DNA of 64,000 nt. It comes from Aureimonas phyllosphaerae (lineage in GTDB: Bacteria; Pseudomonadota; Alphaproteobacteria; Rhizobiales; Rhizobiaceae). The translations under genes were made by a program, and so were the position numbers. Below, in pieces: positions 29,729 to 38,526 of the stretch. Every line of letters begins with the position of its first letter. Position 1 is the stretch's first letter. The stretch covers positions 248,001-312,000 of the forward strand of contig NZ_FOOA01000002.1 in assembly GCF_900113065.1 (NCBI RefSeq), given 5' to 3'. The notes beneath the pieces were generated by a model. That model was not told the DNA's origin and searched no databases. It saw only the letters and a program-made list of their open reading frames with translations.

Positions 29729-30571
29729 TTGAACTATCGGCATGCCTTTCACGCCGGAAACTTCGCGGATGTCGTGAAGCACGCCCTGCTGTCTCGGCTG
29801 ATCGAGTACCTGAAGCGCAAGGACAAACCCTTCCGCGTGATGGATACACATGCCGGACGCGGCAGATACGACCTCGACGCCGACGAGGCGCTGAGAACCG
29901 GTGAGGCCGAAGCCGGTATCGAGGCCGTGCGGCGGTCGGACGTCTGGCACCACGCGCTGCTTGCTCCCTACCGCGAAGCCGTCGAAGCGGCGGGCGCGGA
30001 ACTCGGACCGCAGAGCTATCCCGGCAGCCCGTGGATCGCGCGGCACCTTCTGCGCCGGCAGGACCGCCTCTCGGCCTACGAACTGCACCCGGTCGATGCG
30101 AAGGCCCTCGCCGAGACCTTCGCCGGCGACGTGCAGGTAAAGACGATCGAGCTCGACGGCTGGCTGGCGCTCGGCGCCCACCTGCCGCCGAAGGAGAAGC
30201 GCGGGCTTGTGCTTATCGACCCCCCGTTCGAGGAGGTCGGCGAATTCGAGCGGATCGTCGCCCGCGTCGGCGACGCGTGGCGGCGGTGGCCCGGCGGGAC
30301 CTATGCGATCTGGTATCCGATCAAGCGACGGGCACAGTACGAGGCCTTCCACGCAGCGCTGCGCGACAGCGGAATGCGCAACATCGTGACCGCCGACTTC
30401 TTCCGCGAACCCTTCAGCGCGGACGAGCGGCTTGTCGGCACGGGATTTGCCGTCGTCAATCCGCCCTTCACCTTCGGGGCGGAGGCCCGCGACATCCTCC
30501 ATGCGCTCGTCCCCGTCCTCGGCGTCGCGCATCGCGGCAATTGTGGCATCATTGCGCTGGTCGCCGAATGA
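29729..30571 (+). CDS. rlmJ: 23S rRNA (adenine-2030-N6)-methyltransferase RlmJ
   Basis: 280 aa from TTG 29729, chosen because it gives the family start M-NYRHAFHAGNFADVVKH and has GGAG nine bases upstream; upstream codons are open but unlike the family. SAM-binding and catalytic blocks: VMDTHAGRGRYDL (about 37-49) and VLIDPPFEE (about 159-167; DPPF motif of N6-adenine methylases). Modifies A2030 of 23S rRNA. A 7-bp inverted repeat (GCAGCAT 29682, ATGCTGC 29703) lies in the leader. Confidence 0.93.
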   Translation: MNYRHAFHAGNFADVVKHALLSRLIEYLKRKDKPFRVMDTHAGRGRYDLDADEALRTGEAEAGIEAVRRSDVWHHALLAPYREAVEAAGAELGPQSYPGSPWIARHLLRRQDRLSAYELHPVDAKALAETFAGDVQVKTIELDGWLALGAHLPPKEKRGLVLIDPPFEEVGEFERIVARVGDAWRRWPGGTYAIWYPIKRRAQYEAFHAALRDSGMRNIVTADFFREPFSADERLVGTGFAVVNPPFTFGAEARDILHALVPVLGVAHRGNCGIIALVAE

Positions 30572-30646
30572 TCCGGGTGCAATATAACCGCATCTGACGA
30601 TGCTTCGCCGGCCGAAGCATTCCTAGCCATCGCAAGGATCCGACGC

Positions 30647-31093
30647 ATGCGCCCCTGCCTCGCCGCCGTCTCCGCCCTGATCGCGGCCTCCATTGCCGGC
30701 CCTGCAGTCGCCGCCGACTATGTCGAGACCGCCCCGGCCATGATCGTCACCACCGCCAAGGTGCCGGCCTGCGATGACGCCCGCGTCATGGCGCAGGTGG
30801 AAGACCAGTTCGAGTATGGCGCGCCCAACACGATTCCGGCCTCGCTTGCGGTGGTCGAGTTCAGCGGCCTCTTCGAGAAGGCCTATCAGCCGAGGGGCGG
30901 CCACAGGGAAATCGAGCGGCGCTACTGCCAGGGAACCGCGCTGATCTCCAGCGGCGAACACCGCACCGTCTACTACGTCATCGAGTATCCCATGGGCTAC
31001 GCGGGCCTCAGCTGGCGGGCCGAAGGCTGCGTGCTCGGCCTCGACCCCTGGAAGATCTACGGTGCCAACTGCGAATCGCTGCGCCGTTTCTGA
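30647..31093 (+). CDS. Small secreted protein of unknown function
   Basis: 148 aa with a clear signal peptide (RPCLAAVSALIAASIAGPAVA, mature from about ADYVE). The mature chain has four cysteines (near VPACDD, RRYCQG, EGCVL, GANCES), suggesting two periplasmic disulphides, and aromatic-rich strands (YYVIEYPMGYAG). No domain recognised. It starts 75 bases after rlmJ and ends 17 bases before a GST gene. Similar proteins are widespread in Rhizobiales from memory; function unknown. Confidence 0.78.
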   Translation: MRPCLAAVSALIAASIAGPAVAADYVETAPAMIVTTAKVPACDDARVMAQVEDQFEYGAPNTIPASLAVVEFSGLFEKAYQPRGGHREIERRYCQGTALISSGEHRTVYYVIEYPMGYAGLSWRAEGCVLGLDPWKIYGANCESLRRF

Positions 31094-31110
31094 AAGGGCC
31101 GAGCCTCGCC

Positions 31111-31707
31111 ATGCGCCTCCTCTACTCGAAGCCCTCGCCCTATTCCTCCAAGGTGCGCATGGCCGCGCATCTCTGCGACCTCGACATCGAGCTCGTTCCG
31201 ACGAACACCGCTGACGAGGGTGTCGAGCTCACCCAGTCCAATCCAATCGGCAAGATTCCGGCGCTGATCCTCGACGACGGATCGACGCTCTACGACAGCC
31301 GGGTCATTTGCGAGTATCTGGACCGCCTCGCCGGCAACCCGATCATTCCGCAGGCGCCCGACGCCTGGGCCGCGACGAAGCGGGTCGAGGCTCTGGCCGA
31401 CGGCATGACCGAGGCGGCGATGGCCGCGCTCTACGAGAAGCGCTACCGGCCCGAGCCCATGTGGTACGAGCCCTGGATGGACAAGCAGTGGCGTAGGGCC
31501 CATCGCGCGCTGGATGCGCTTGAGCACGAGGTCGAGGGACTGCCCGAGACGCCGACGCTGGCGCATCTTGCCGTCGCATCGGACCTCGCCTGGGTCCAGC
31601 TGCGCTTTCCCGAAGAGCTGAATGGCCGCCACCCGGCCCTCGCCGCATGGCTCGACCGCTTCTTCGAAAGCCATCCGGATCTCGCGGCGCTCAAGCCCGT
31701 CGCCTGA
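31111..31707 (+). CDS. Glutathione S-transferase family protein
   Basis: 198 aa. Thioredoxin-like N-domain: LLYSKPSPYSSKVRMAAHL (3-21) with the catalytic serine/tyrosine region near SPYSSK, the cis-proline block GKIPALIL (about 49-56) and DSRVICEYLDRL (about 62-73) that binds glutathione. All-helical C-domain from about 88. Short for the family. It may share a transcript with the secreted-protein gene before it. Substrate unknown. Confidence 0.9.
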   Translation: MRLLYSKPSPYSSKVRMAAHLCDLDIELVPTNTADEGVELTQSNPIGKIPALILDDGSTLYDSRVICEYLDRLAGNPIIPQAPDAWAATKRVEALADGMTEAAMAALYEKRYRPEPMWYEPWMDKQWRRAHRALDALEHEVEGLPETPTLAHLAVASDLAWVQLRFPEELNGRHPALAAWLDRFFESHPDLAALKPVA

Positions 31708-31723
31708 ACCGGCACGACAACGC

Positions 31724-31757
31724 AAAAAGGCGGCGTGCCTGGCACGACCGCCCTTTT
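31724..31757. terminator. Bidirectional terminator between GST and outer membrane protein genes
   Basis: GGCGG (31729-31733) pairs with CCGCC (31748-31752), extended inward by CGTG/CACG, flanked by five A on the left and four T on the right. Fits termination of both convergent genes. Confidence 0.8.
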
Positions 31758-31777
31758 GATTGCCGCGACTTGCGAAG

Positions 31778-32431
31778 TCAGAACTTAAGGGCGAGGCCCG
31801 CACGGATCGAGTGCTCGTCGAAGCCGGACGAGACGGTGACGTTGCCGAGATCGTAGTCCTTCGCCTCGAAGTCGGAATACCGGTACTCGACGCGGGAGGT
31901 GACGTTGTCCGTCACCTTCGCCTGAACGCCGGCACCCACCGTGTAGCCGACATGGGTCTGGTCGTCGGACACGTTGCCGAGCGACAGTTCCTTGTTGGCG
32001 ACGGCGACACCGCCGGTCGCAAACAGCATGATCGGGTCGTAGGCGACGCCGATGGTAGCGCGCAGCGAGCCGAAGGCGGTCGAGTCGGCGGAGATCGGGA
32101 CGCCCGTCGCGACGTTGAAGCCGCCGGCCGACAAGTCCGACGCACCGACATCGGCTTCCGCGCCGTAGACGAGGCTGCCGGTCTGCAGCGAGTAGCCCGC
32201 ATAGACACCGCCGACCACGCCCTCGCCGTCGAACTTGGCGCCGCCCGTCTGGTCCATGTTGGCGAAGTTGTAGCCGACGAAGCCGCCGGCATAGGGACCG
32301 GACCACGTGTAGACCGATGCCTCCGGCGCGATCAGCGGCGCGGGCTCGGCCACGACCGCGTCGGCCGCGATGGCGTTCGCCATCGGCGTCAACATCAATC
32401 CACTCAAGGCCAAGGTGCGAAACACCTTCAT
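31778..32431 (-). CDS. Omp25/Omp31-like outer membrane beta-barrel protein
   Basis: 217 aa from ATG 32431, with GGAG seven bases upstream. Signal peptide [23 protein letters not shown]. Mature part is the eight-strand barrel typical of Rhizobiales: [58 protein letters not shown], and C-terminal IRAGLALKF, which ends in the phenylalanine recognised by BAM. Likely abundant structural or adhesin-like porin. Divergent from uvrC. Confidence 0.9.
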   Translation of the reverse strand: MKVFRTLALSGLMLTPMANAIAADAVVAEPAPLIAPEASVYTWSGPYAGGFVGYNFANMDQTGGAKFDGEGVVGGVYAGYSLQTGSLVYGAEADVGASDLSAGGFNVATGVPISADSTAFGSLRATIGVAYDPIMLFATGGVAVANKELSLGNVSDDQTHVGYTVGAGVQAKVTDNVTSRVEYRYSDFEAKDYDLGNVTVSSGFDEHSIRAGLALKF

Positions 32432-32807
32432 GGTCCAACTCCGCGAAAGGCGCTGCTGCCCTTCAGAAAACTCTTGCGACCCCAACGCCTTCGATGGTCC
32501 GGCGTTCCGACGCCAGCCAACCGTTGCTTCAGGAGGCAGGCCAGCTTTCGTTGCTCATCATGTAATCGTCATCGGAGGCGCTCGCCAATTGCACGGCGGT
32601 GACACTCGCCTTTTTCTAGGGGCGCTCTATCGGGGATTCCGCCTTTCTCGTGCCGGATTACCCCTGCAAAGCGCGGACATGGTGAATCATATAAGGGGAA
32701 GCAAAGCGCAGGACGCGGCCCGCCGGGCAGCTCCGTTCCGGCGCAGGCGTCGCCGGCTCGTCCGGCAGGGCCGAGGCATCCAACCCCGCTTTCCCGGCGA
32801 AGACGAC
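32432..32807. other. Intergenic region between divergent omp and uvrC
   Basis: About 375 bases without a supportable gene. A possible uvrC -10 (CATATA, 32688-32693) has TGCAAA (32665-32670) 17 bases upstream as a poor -35. No clear promoter for the outer membrane protein gene was found. A short T-rich stretch (CCTTTTTCTAGG near 32609-32620) is visible. The frame of uvrC remains open back to 32370 but upstream codons look non-coding. Confidence 0.5.
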
Positions 32808-34865
32808 ATGGCTGACGAACTGACACCCGAGATCGACGACGACTTCGACACCGACGAGGATTTTGCGAACGAGACGATCGAGGCGGGGGCCGACGTCGAT
32901 ACGAGCGCTGTCGCCTCGCTGGTCGCGTCGATCGAATGGGCGGACGGCGGTCGCGACGTCGACCAAACGCTGACCGGCGCCGAACTGATTTCGGAGTTCC
33001 AGAAGCGTCTGCCGAACAGTCCGGGCGTCTACCGGATGTTCGACGAGGCGAACGAGGTCCTCTACGTCGGCAAGGCGAAGTCGCTGAAGAAGCGGGTCGC
33101 GAGCTACACACGCCTCGCCGGCCATAACAACCGCATCATGCGCATGATCCGCGCGACGCGGCACATGGAGTTCGTCACGACGCGGACGGAGACGGAAGCG
33201 CTCCTTCTCGAAGCCAACCTCATCAAGCGGCTGCGACCTCGCTTCAACGTCCTGATGCGGGACGACAAGTCGTTTCCCTACATTCTCGTCACCGACGATC
33301 ACAAGGCGCCGGCGATCTTCAAGCATCGCGGGGCGCGCTCGCGAAAGGGCAGCTTCTTCGGGCCCTTCGCGTCCGGCGGCGCCGTCGGCCGCACAGTCGC
33401 CTCGCTGCAGCGCGCCTTCCTGCTGCGAACCTGTACCGACAGCGTCTTCGAGACGCGCACCCGTCCGTGCCTTCTCTACCAGATCAAGCGGTGCTCCGGG
33501 CCCTGCACCGGCGAGATCTCGCTGGATGGCTACCGCGAGCTCGTCGACGAGGCCAAGGGCTTCCTGTCCGGGCGTTCGGGTCAGGTGAAGCAGTCGATCG
33601 CCAAGGCGATGCAGGAGGCGTCGAACGACCTCGATTTCGAGCGCGCGGCGGTCTATCGCGACCGCCTGTCGGCGCTGTCGCACATCCAGTCGCACCAGGG
33701 GATCAACCCTCATGGCGTCGAGGAAGCGGACGTCTTCGCCATCCATCAGGAAGGCGGCCTGACCTGCATTCAGGTCTTCTTCTTCCGCACCGGCCAGAAC
33801 TGGGGCAACCGCGCCTATTTCCCGAAGGCCGATCCGTCGCTCGAACCCGGCGAGGTGCTCGGCGCCTTCCTCGCCCAATTCTACGACGACAAGCCGCCCG
33901 CTTCGCTGATCCTGCTGCCGGTCGACGTGGAGGACCGCGAGCTCTTGGCCGGCGCGCTAGGCGCCAAGGCGGAGCGGCGCGTCGAAATCGCGGTGCCGAA
34001 GCGCGGCGAGAAGAAGGACCTCGTCGACCACGCGACGAGCAATGCGCGCGAAGCCCTCGGGCGGCGGCTGGCCGAAACCTCGTCCCAGGCACGCCTGCTG
34101 GCGGGGCTGAAGGAAACCTTCGGGCTCGCCGAGATCCCACGCCGCATCGAGGTCTTCGACAACTCCCATATCATGGGGACCAATGCCGTCGGCGCGATGA
34201 TCGTCGCCGGGCCACAGGGGTTCGCGAAGAACCAGTATCGCAAGTTCAACATCCGCGGCGCGGACATTACGCCGGGTGACGACTTCGGGATGATGCGCGA
34301 GGTGATGACGCGTCGCTTCTCCCGCCTCCTGAAGGAGCATGGGGATGCCGGGCCGCAGCCCGCCCCGGCTGCGGAACCCGACGAGCCGGTCGATACGGCC
34401 GATATGCCGGCTTGGCCAGACCTCGTCCTGATCGACGGAGGCAAGGGCCAGATCTCAGCCGTGCGAACCATCCTGTCGGACCTCGGCATCGCCGACAAGG
34501 TGACCACGATCGGCGTCGCCAAGGGTGTCGACCGCGACGCCGGCCGCGAACGGTTCATCGTTCAGGGGCGTGAGCCCTTCTCGCTGCCACCGCGCGACCC
34601 GGTCCTCTACTTCCTGCAGCGACTGCGCGACGAGGCGCACCGGTTCGCCATCGGCACACATCGCGCCAAGCGGAAGAAGGAACTGACCAAGAACCCGCTG
34701 GACGAGATCGGCGGGATCGGCCCCTCGCGCAAGCGGGCGCTCCTCCACCATTTCGGCACGGCCAAGGCGGTGTCGCGCGCCGCCTTCGACGATCTTCTCA
34801 AGGTCGAGGGCATTTCGGCCGCGATGGCGCGGACGATCTACGACCATTTTCACGAGCGCCAGTGA
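32808..34865 (+). CDS. uvrC: Excinuclease ABC subunit C
   Basis: 685 aa from ATG 32808. An acidic, disordered extension of about 55 residues ([16 protein letters not shown]) precedes the GIY-YIG domain (SPGVYRMF, then [15 protein letters not shown]). The cysteine cluster [26 protein letters not shown], a UVR motif, the RNase H-like endonuclease ([24 protein letters not shown]) and C-terminal HhH ([13 protein letters not shown]) follow. An alphaproteobacterial Pro/Ala/Glu-rich insert lies near residue 520. Incises both sides of UV lesions with UvrB. Confidence 0.96.
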   Translation: MADELTPEIDDDFDTDEDFANETIEAGADVDTSAVASLVASIEWADGGRDVDQTLTGAELISEFQKRLPNSPGVYRMFDEANEVLYVGKAKSLKKRVASYTRLAGHNNRIMRMIRATRHMEFVTTRTETEALLLEANLIKRLRPRFNVLMRDDKSFPYILVTDDHKAPAIFKHRGARSRKGSFFGPFASGGAVGRTVASLQRAFLLRTCTDSVFETRTRPCLLYQIKRCSGPCTGEISLDGYRELVDEAKGFLSGRSGQVKQSIAKAMQEASNDLDFERAAVYRDRLSALSHIQSHQGINPHGVEEADVFAIHQEGGLTCIQVFFFRTGQNWGNRAYFPKADPSLEPGEVLGAFLAQFYDDKPPASLILLPVDVEDRELLAGALGAKAERRVEIAVPKRGEKKDLVDHATSNAREALGRRLAETSSQARLLAGLKETFGLAEIPRRIEVFDNSHIMGTNAVGAMIVAGPQGFAKNQYRKFNIRGADITPGDDFGMMREVMTRRFSRLLKEHGDAGPQPAPAAEPDEPVDTADMPAWPDLVLIDGGKGQISAVRTILSDLGIADKVTTIGVAKGVDRDAGRERFIVQGREPFSLPPRDPVLYFLQRLRDEAHRFAIGTHRAKRKKELTKNPLDEIGGIGPSRKRALLHHFGTAKAVSRAAFDDLLKVEGISAAMARTIYDHFHERQ

Positions 34866-34871
34866 CGCATC

Positions 34872-34892
34872 GGGCCCTGACCGGTCCTTTTT
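34872..34892 (+). terminator. Intrinsic terminator after uvrC
   Basis: GGGCC (34872-34876) pairs with GGTCC (34883-34887) with one wobble, six-base loop, followed by five T. Short stem but correctly placed 6 bases after the stop. Confidence 0.5.
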
Positions 34893-34904
34893 CCCCGCAC
34901 GATG

Positions 34905-34932
34905 TTGACGGGGGCGTCATGCCGCGTTTGAA
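34905..34932 (+). promoter_or_regulatory. Possible pgsA promoter
   Basis: TTGACG (34905-34910), 16-base spacer, TTTGAA (34927-34932); about 60 bases before the pgsA start. Good -35, weak -10. Confidence 0.4.
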
Positions 34933-34992
34933 CAGCCTTCATCGAACGCGCGCAACCCTCGGCCGACTCGTCCCTCCAAACGGACCGAACCC

Positions 34993-35574
34993 ATGGCATC
35001 CCAGGCGTACAGTCTCCCCAACATCCTGACCTACGCCCGGATCGCCGCCGTTCCACTCGTAGTGCTGTGCTTCTTCGTGGAAGGCCGCCTGCATGGCTCG
35101 GACGCCGCACGCTGGTCGGCGCTCGGGCTTTTCGTTGCCGCCAGCGTGACGGACTGGCTCGACGGCTATCTGGCGCGCGCGTGGCAGCAGACGTCCACGA
35201 TCGGGCGGATGCTCGACCCGATCGCCGACAAGCTGCTTGTGGCCGCCGCCCTCCTCCTTCTCGCCGCCGACGGCACGATCGCCGGCTGGACGATCTGGGC
35301 CGCGATCGTGATCCTGTGCCGCGAGATCCTGGTTTCGGGCCTGCGCGAATACCTCGCCGAGCTGAAGGTGTCGGTTCCCGTAACGCGCCTCGCCAAGTGG
35401 AAGACCGCGACCCAGATGGTCGCGATATCCTTTCTTCTTGCGGGTCCCGCGGGCGATCAAATCGTGCCCCATGTGACACAGGCGGGCATCGTTCTTCTGT
35501 GGATCGCCGCGATCATCACGCTTTATACGGGCTACGATTACTTCCGCGCCGGTCTGCGCCATATCGACGTGTAA
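34993..35574 (+). CDS. pgsA: CDP-diacylglycerol-glycerol-3-phosphate 3-phosphatidyltransferase
   Basis: 193 aa inner-membrane enzyme making phosphatidylglycerophosphate, precursor of phosphatidylglycerol and cardiolipin. The CDP-alcohol phosphotransferase motif D-G-x2-A-R-x8-G-x3-D-x3-D is intact in DGYLARAWQQTSTIGRMLD-PIAD (about 57-83). Starts SLPNILTYARI as usual. Several membrane segments follow. moaD begins 38 bases after the stop; uvrC-pgsA-moaD-moaE is a common rhizobial order. Confidence 0.95.
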   Translation: MASQAYSLPNILTYARIAAVPLVVLCFFVEGRLHGSDAARWSALGLFVAASVTDWLDGYLARAWQQTSTIGRMLDPIADKLLVAAALLLLAADGTIAGWTIWAAIVILCREILVSGLREYLAELKVSVPVTRLAKWKTATQMVAISFLLAGPAGDQIVPHVTQAGIVLLWIAAIITLYTGYDYFRAGLRHIDV

Positions 35575-35612
35575 CGGCGCCGAAGAGCCGCCGGCAGATC
35601 GGGAGGCCCGTC

Positions 35613-35864
35613 ATGAAGCTCGTTTATTTCGCCTGGGTCCGCGAGCGGATCGGCGTCGGTGAGGAAGAGGTGGTGCTGCCCGCCGGTGTCGTCACCGTGC
35701 AGGATCTCCTGCATTGGCTGAAGGGTCGCGGCGACAACTACGACGCCGCGCTGCAGGCACCTCAGATGGTGCGCGTGGCAATCGACCATGAGCACGTGCC
35801 CCACTCCCAGCCCATCGGCAACTGCAAGGAAATCGCGATCTTCCCGCCGATGACGGGCGGCTGA
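35613..35864 (+). CDS. moaD: Molybdopterin synthase sulfur carrier subunit
   Basis: 83 aa ubiquitin-like protein ending in the essential GG (PPMTGG), whose thiocarboxylate delivers sulfur to precursor Z. Start MKLVYFAWVRERIG with GGGAGG seven bases upstream. Ends one base before moaE (TGA-C-GTG). Needed for the molybdenum cofactor used by the oxidoreductase at 26-28 kb and others. Confidence 0.95.
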   Translation: MKLVYFAWVRERIGVGEEEVVLPAGVVTVQDLLHWLKGRGDNYDAALQAPQMVRVAIDHEHVPHSQPIGNCKEIAIFPPMTGG

Positions 35865-35865
35865 C

Positions 35866-36327
35866 GTGAGCGACGTCAGCATCGCCGTCACGTCTGACCG
35901 GATCGATTTCGGCGCCGAGGCCCGCCTCGCCTCCCCCGGCGGCCGTGCCGGTGCGGTCGTGACCTTCGCAGGCTACTGCCGCGACGAAGGCGGGCGACTG
36001 TCGGCGCTCGAGATCGAGCACTATCCCGGCATGGCGGAGCGGGCGATCCGCGAGATGGCCGACGAGGCCGCCCGGCGCTGGCCGCTGCTCGGCGTCCACT
36101 GCGTGCATCGTTACGGGATGATCGCGCCCGGCGAGGAGATCGTCTTCGTCGCTTGCGCATCGGAGCATCGGCACGCCGCCTTCGAGGCGGCCTCGTTCCT
36201 TATGGACTACATGAAGTCCATGGCTCCATTCTGGAAGCGCGAGCATCTCGTCGACGGCACGGCCGGAGGCTGGGTCGAGGCAAAGGACACCGACGACGCC
36301 GCTGCGGATCGCTGGCACCGCCTGTAG
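35866..36327 (+). CDS. moaE: Molybdopterin synthase catalytic subunit
   Basis: 153 aa from GTG 35866. Converts cyclic pyranopterin monophosphate to molybdopterin with MoaD. Conserved: GAVVTFAGYCRD (29-40), HYPGMAERAI, HRYGMIAPGEEIVFVA, and the lysine block FLMDYMKSMAPFWKREH with catalytic lysines. Ends 3 bases before the convergent ParA-like gene. Confidence 0.95.
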   Translation: MSDVSIAVTSDRIDFGAEARLASPGGRAGAVVTFAGYCRDEGGRLSALEIEHYPGMAERAIREMADEAARRWPLLGVHCVHRYGMIAPGEEIVFVACASEHRHAAFEAASFLMDYMKSMAPFWKREHLVDGTAGGWVEAKDTDDAAADRWHRL

Positions 36328-36330
36328 CGG

Positions 36331-37065
36331 TCAGGCCGAAGCGAGGGCGGTGGTCCGCTCGTCGGGCAACTCGTCCATGTTCGCCACGAGCGAAGGCGCC
36401 GCGAGCGGACAGGCCGGGCGCCGCAGACCGTAGAGATCGAGTTCGAAAAGGAGGCTTTCAGCCTCCGCGCGGGCACGGTCGAGCCCCGGCGCGTCACTGT
36501 TGCTCAAGCTGTGCACCGTGCCGCCGACGAGAAACGGAGCCTCGAAGGCGGCGCGCAGAGACAGCCCGGCAGGGAGCCGGACCGTGCGGCTTTCACAGAG
36601 TTCCTTTTCGAGCGTGCGCGCGATGCGGCTCGAAATTCGGGTGATGGCCGTCGCGACGAAGGCCCTCCCGCCGGAGCGGCGACGGTTGATCCCATCGATC
36701 AGGCGATCCGTCTCGACTGCCGCCGCGACGGACAGCGGAGAGAATCGAACCGGGATGAGCGACATCCATGCAATTTCGAAGGCGGCCCGAAGGCGATCGC
36801 GCTTGAACCCGGCATCAATGACGACGGTACGCCCCTCGCGTCGACCGAGATGCGTCAGCTCCCGCAACCCTTCATCGTTGGTCGGCCGAGCCACGGAGAT
36901 GAGGTCGGGGCACCCCGGGCGGTGGGACCAGCGGACGAGGTCCGGGTTTCGCGCGGCGTCGATCAGAAGGACCGATCCGCCAGCGTCGGCGATCGCGCCG
37001 GCGAGCGTCAGGGCAAGCGTCGAAGTGCCGCCGCTGCGAACGCTTCCGATGGCGATGACCGCCAT
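36331..37065 (-). CDS. ParA/VirC1-like protein with degenerate P-loop
   Basis: 244 aa. Overall pattern is ParA/MinD-like: MAVIAIGSVRSGGTSTLALTLA, then LLIDAARNPDLVRW (like the VirC1/ParA DADxxxPxxRW block), VVIDAGF, and a helical C-terminus. The deviant Walker A, normally KGGxGKT, reads RSGGTST at 10-16: the signature lysine is Arg and the P-loop lysine is Ser. ATP hydrolysis is therefore doubtful. No parB or parS is visible. It lies between moaE (convergent) and ndk. Role unknown; possibly an old plasmid-type ParA turned to another use. Confidence 0.75.
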   Translation of the reverse strand: MAVIAIGSVRSGGTSTLALTLAGAIADAGGSVLLIDAARNPDLVRWSHRPGCPDLISVARPTNDEGLRELTHLGRREGRTVVIDAGFKRDRLRAAFEIAWMSLIPVRFSPLSVAAAVETDRLIDGINRRRSGGRAFVATAITRISSRIARTLEKELCESRTVRLPAGLSLRAAFEAPFLVGGTVHSLSNSDAPGLDRARAEAESLLFELDLYGLRRPACPLAAPSLVANMDELPDERTTALASA

Positions 37066-37237
37066 GCGCCGTCTCTCCCACTGTGGCGCTGCGGCCGATG
37101 CCGGCCATGCCCGGCGTCCTGAATCGCACCGTCCATCCGCGCCTGCGAGCTCCCATTCATCGACACGTCACATTCGGTCGCAAGCCGTTCCGTTCGCTGA
37201 GAGACTTGCTCTTTCCGCAGTGGTGCGAGCTGGCAAC

Positions 37238-37270
37238 AAAAAGGGCGGCGGACCTTACGATCCGCCGCCC
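37238..37270 (-). terminator. Intrinsic terminator after ndk
   Basis: Perfect 10-bp stem GGGCGGCGGA/TCCGCCGCCC (37243-37252, 37261-37270), followed on the minus strand by TTTTTG. Clear Rho-independent terminator 25 bases past ndk. Confidence 0.9.
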
Positions 37271-37295
37271 CGTGTCACGTCTTCTACGCTTCAGT

Positions 37296-37718
37296 TCAGC
37301 CGACGATTTCGGTCTCGGAGAACCAGTAGGCGATCTCTTCCTTGGCGGTCTCGGGAGCGTCCGAGCCGTGCACCGAGTTCTCGCCGATCGAGAGGGCGTG
37401 CGCCTTGCGGATCGTGCCCTCGGCGGCCTGCGCCGGGTTGGTCGCGCCCATCAGCTCGCGGTTGCGCGAGATGGCGTTCTCGCCCTCGAGCACCTGCACG
37501 ATCGTCGGGCCGGCCGACATCGACTCGACGAGCTCGCCGAAGAACGGGCGCTCCTTGTGGACGGCGTAGAAGCCCTCGGCCTCGCGGCGGCTCATCCAGA
37601 CGCGCTTGGAGGCGACGACGCGCAGGCCACCCTCTTCCAGCATCTTGGTGATCGCGCCGGTGAGGTTGCGACGCGTCGCATCGGGCTTGATCATGGAGAA
37701 GGTGCGTTCGATCGCCAT
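37296..37718 (-). CDS. ndk: Nucleoside diphosphate kinase
   Basis: 140 aa, standard length. [15 protein letters not shown] at the start, [23 protein letters not shown], and the C-terminal [12 protein letters not shown], whose histidine is the phosphorylated catalytic residue. Equilibrates NTP pools. Monocistronic by position: promoter and terminator are both visible. Confidence 0.97.
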   Translation of the reverse strand: MAIERTFSMIKPDATRRNLTGAITKMLEEGGLRVVASKRVWMSRREAEGFYAVHKERPFFGELVESMSAGPTIVQVLEGENAISRNRELMGATNPAQAAEGTIRKAHALSIGENSVHGSDAPETAKEEIAYWFSETEIVG

Positions 37719-37759
37719 TGGCCGTTATCCCAAAGTCAAAGGGCTGAAGATGGCGCGCT

Positions 37760-37788
37760 CTATAGCCGTGCCCCCGCCCCGCGGCAAG
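37760..37788 (-). promoter_or_regulatory. ndk promoter
   Basis: Minus strand CTTGCC (37788-37783), 17-base spacer, CTATAG (37765-37760). Very close to the alphaproteobacterial housekeeping consensus; leader about 35 bases. Confidence 0.7.
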
Positions 37789-37799
37789 GCGGGGAGCGC

Positions 37800-38495
37800 T
37801 CAGGCGGCGGCCGGAACCTGACGGCCGAGCGCGCCATGCAGGTCGAGACAACGCTCGAACCAATCCGCGATCGGGTCCCCGTCATCGAGCAGTTGGAACG
37901 TGGAGAGCACCCGCAGCCATTGGAACCCGCCGAACACGATGTAATCCGCGAACATCGGACGCTCGCCCGCCAGGAACGGCTGGTTGCGAAGGGTGGCACG
38001 CAGCGGCTCCAGGGACTTCGACGCCGCAAGCCGCTTCTCTTCGGTCCGCCCGTCCTGCACCTGCTCCAGCGGCTTGCCGAAGGCCTTCTCGCGCTTGGTA
38101 CGGAAGAAGGCCTTGTTCTCGTCGTCCTGCGCGGCGTGGATATCGAGAATCGTGGCGCGCACGATGGCAGGGTGCAGGGTGCGCTGGCTCCAGCTTTCGA
38201 CGAATCGAGCGAGCGCTCGTCCGCTCTGGCGCTCGAAGAGCGGCGGCCGGTCGGGATAGGTGTCGTCGAGATATTCGGCGATCGCGAAACTGTCCTGCAC
38301 CACCGCGTCGCCGTCACGGATCACGGGCACTGTCCGTCCGCCGCCACCCTCGACCTCGGCGACTTCTGTGAAGCGCGTCGGCAGGGCGTCGAACTCCAAG
38401 CCCTTGTGCGCGAGCGCCATACGCGCCTTCCAGCAGTGCGGCGAGAACGGGCGCGAGGGGTCGCTGCCGACGAGGTCGTAGAGCAGTATGGTCAC
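37800..38495 (-). CDS. Glutathione S-transferase family protein
   Basis: 231 aa from GTG 38495 (GGGAGA seven bases upstream); an ATG at 38522 would add nine residues but has no good ribosome site. N-domain TILLYDLVGSDPSRPFSPHCWKAR has serine/cysteine near the active site, then GGRTVPVIRDGD and VQDSFAIAEYLDDTY. C-domain is long and resembles the GST 'Ure2p/LigE-like' group (PHCWKARMAL). Start is 31 bp from that of the divergent DinB gene. Confidence 0.88.
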   Translation of the reverse strand: MTILLYDLVGSDPSRPFSPHCWKARMALAHKGLEFDALPTRFTEVAEVEGGGGRTVPVIRDGDAVVQDSFAIAEYLDDTYPDRPPLFERQSGRALARFVESWSQRTLHPAIVRATILDIHAAQDDENKAFFRTKREKAFGKPLEQVQDGRTEEKRLAASKSLEPLRATLRNQPFLAGERPMFADYIVFGGFQWLRVLSTFQLLDDGDPIADWFERCLDLHGALGRQVPAAA

Positions 38496-38526
38496 GATCG
38501 ATTCTCCCGAAAGCTGAGGCATTGCC

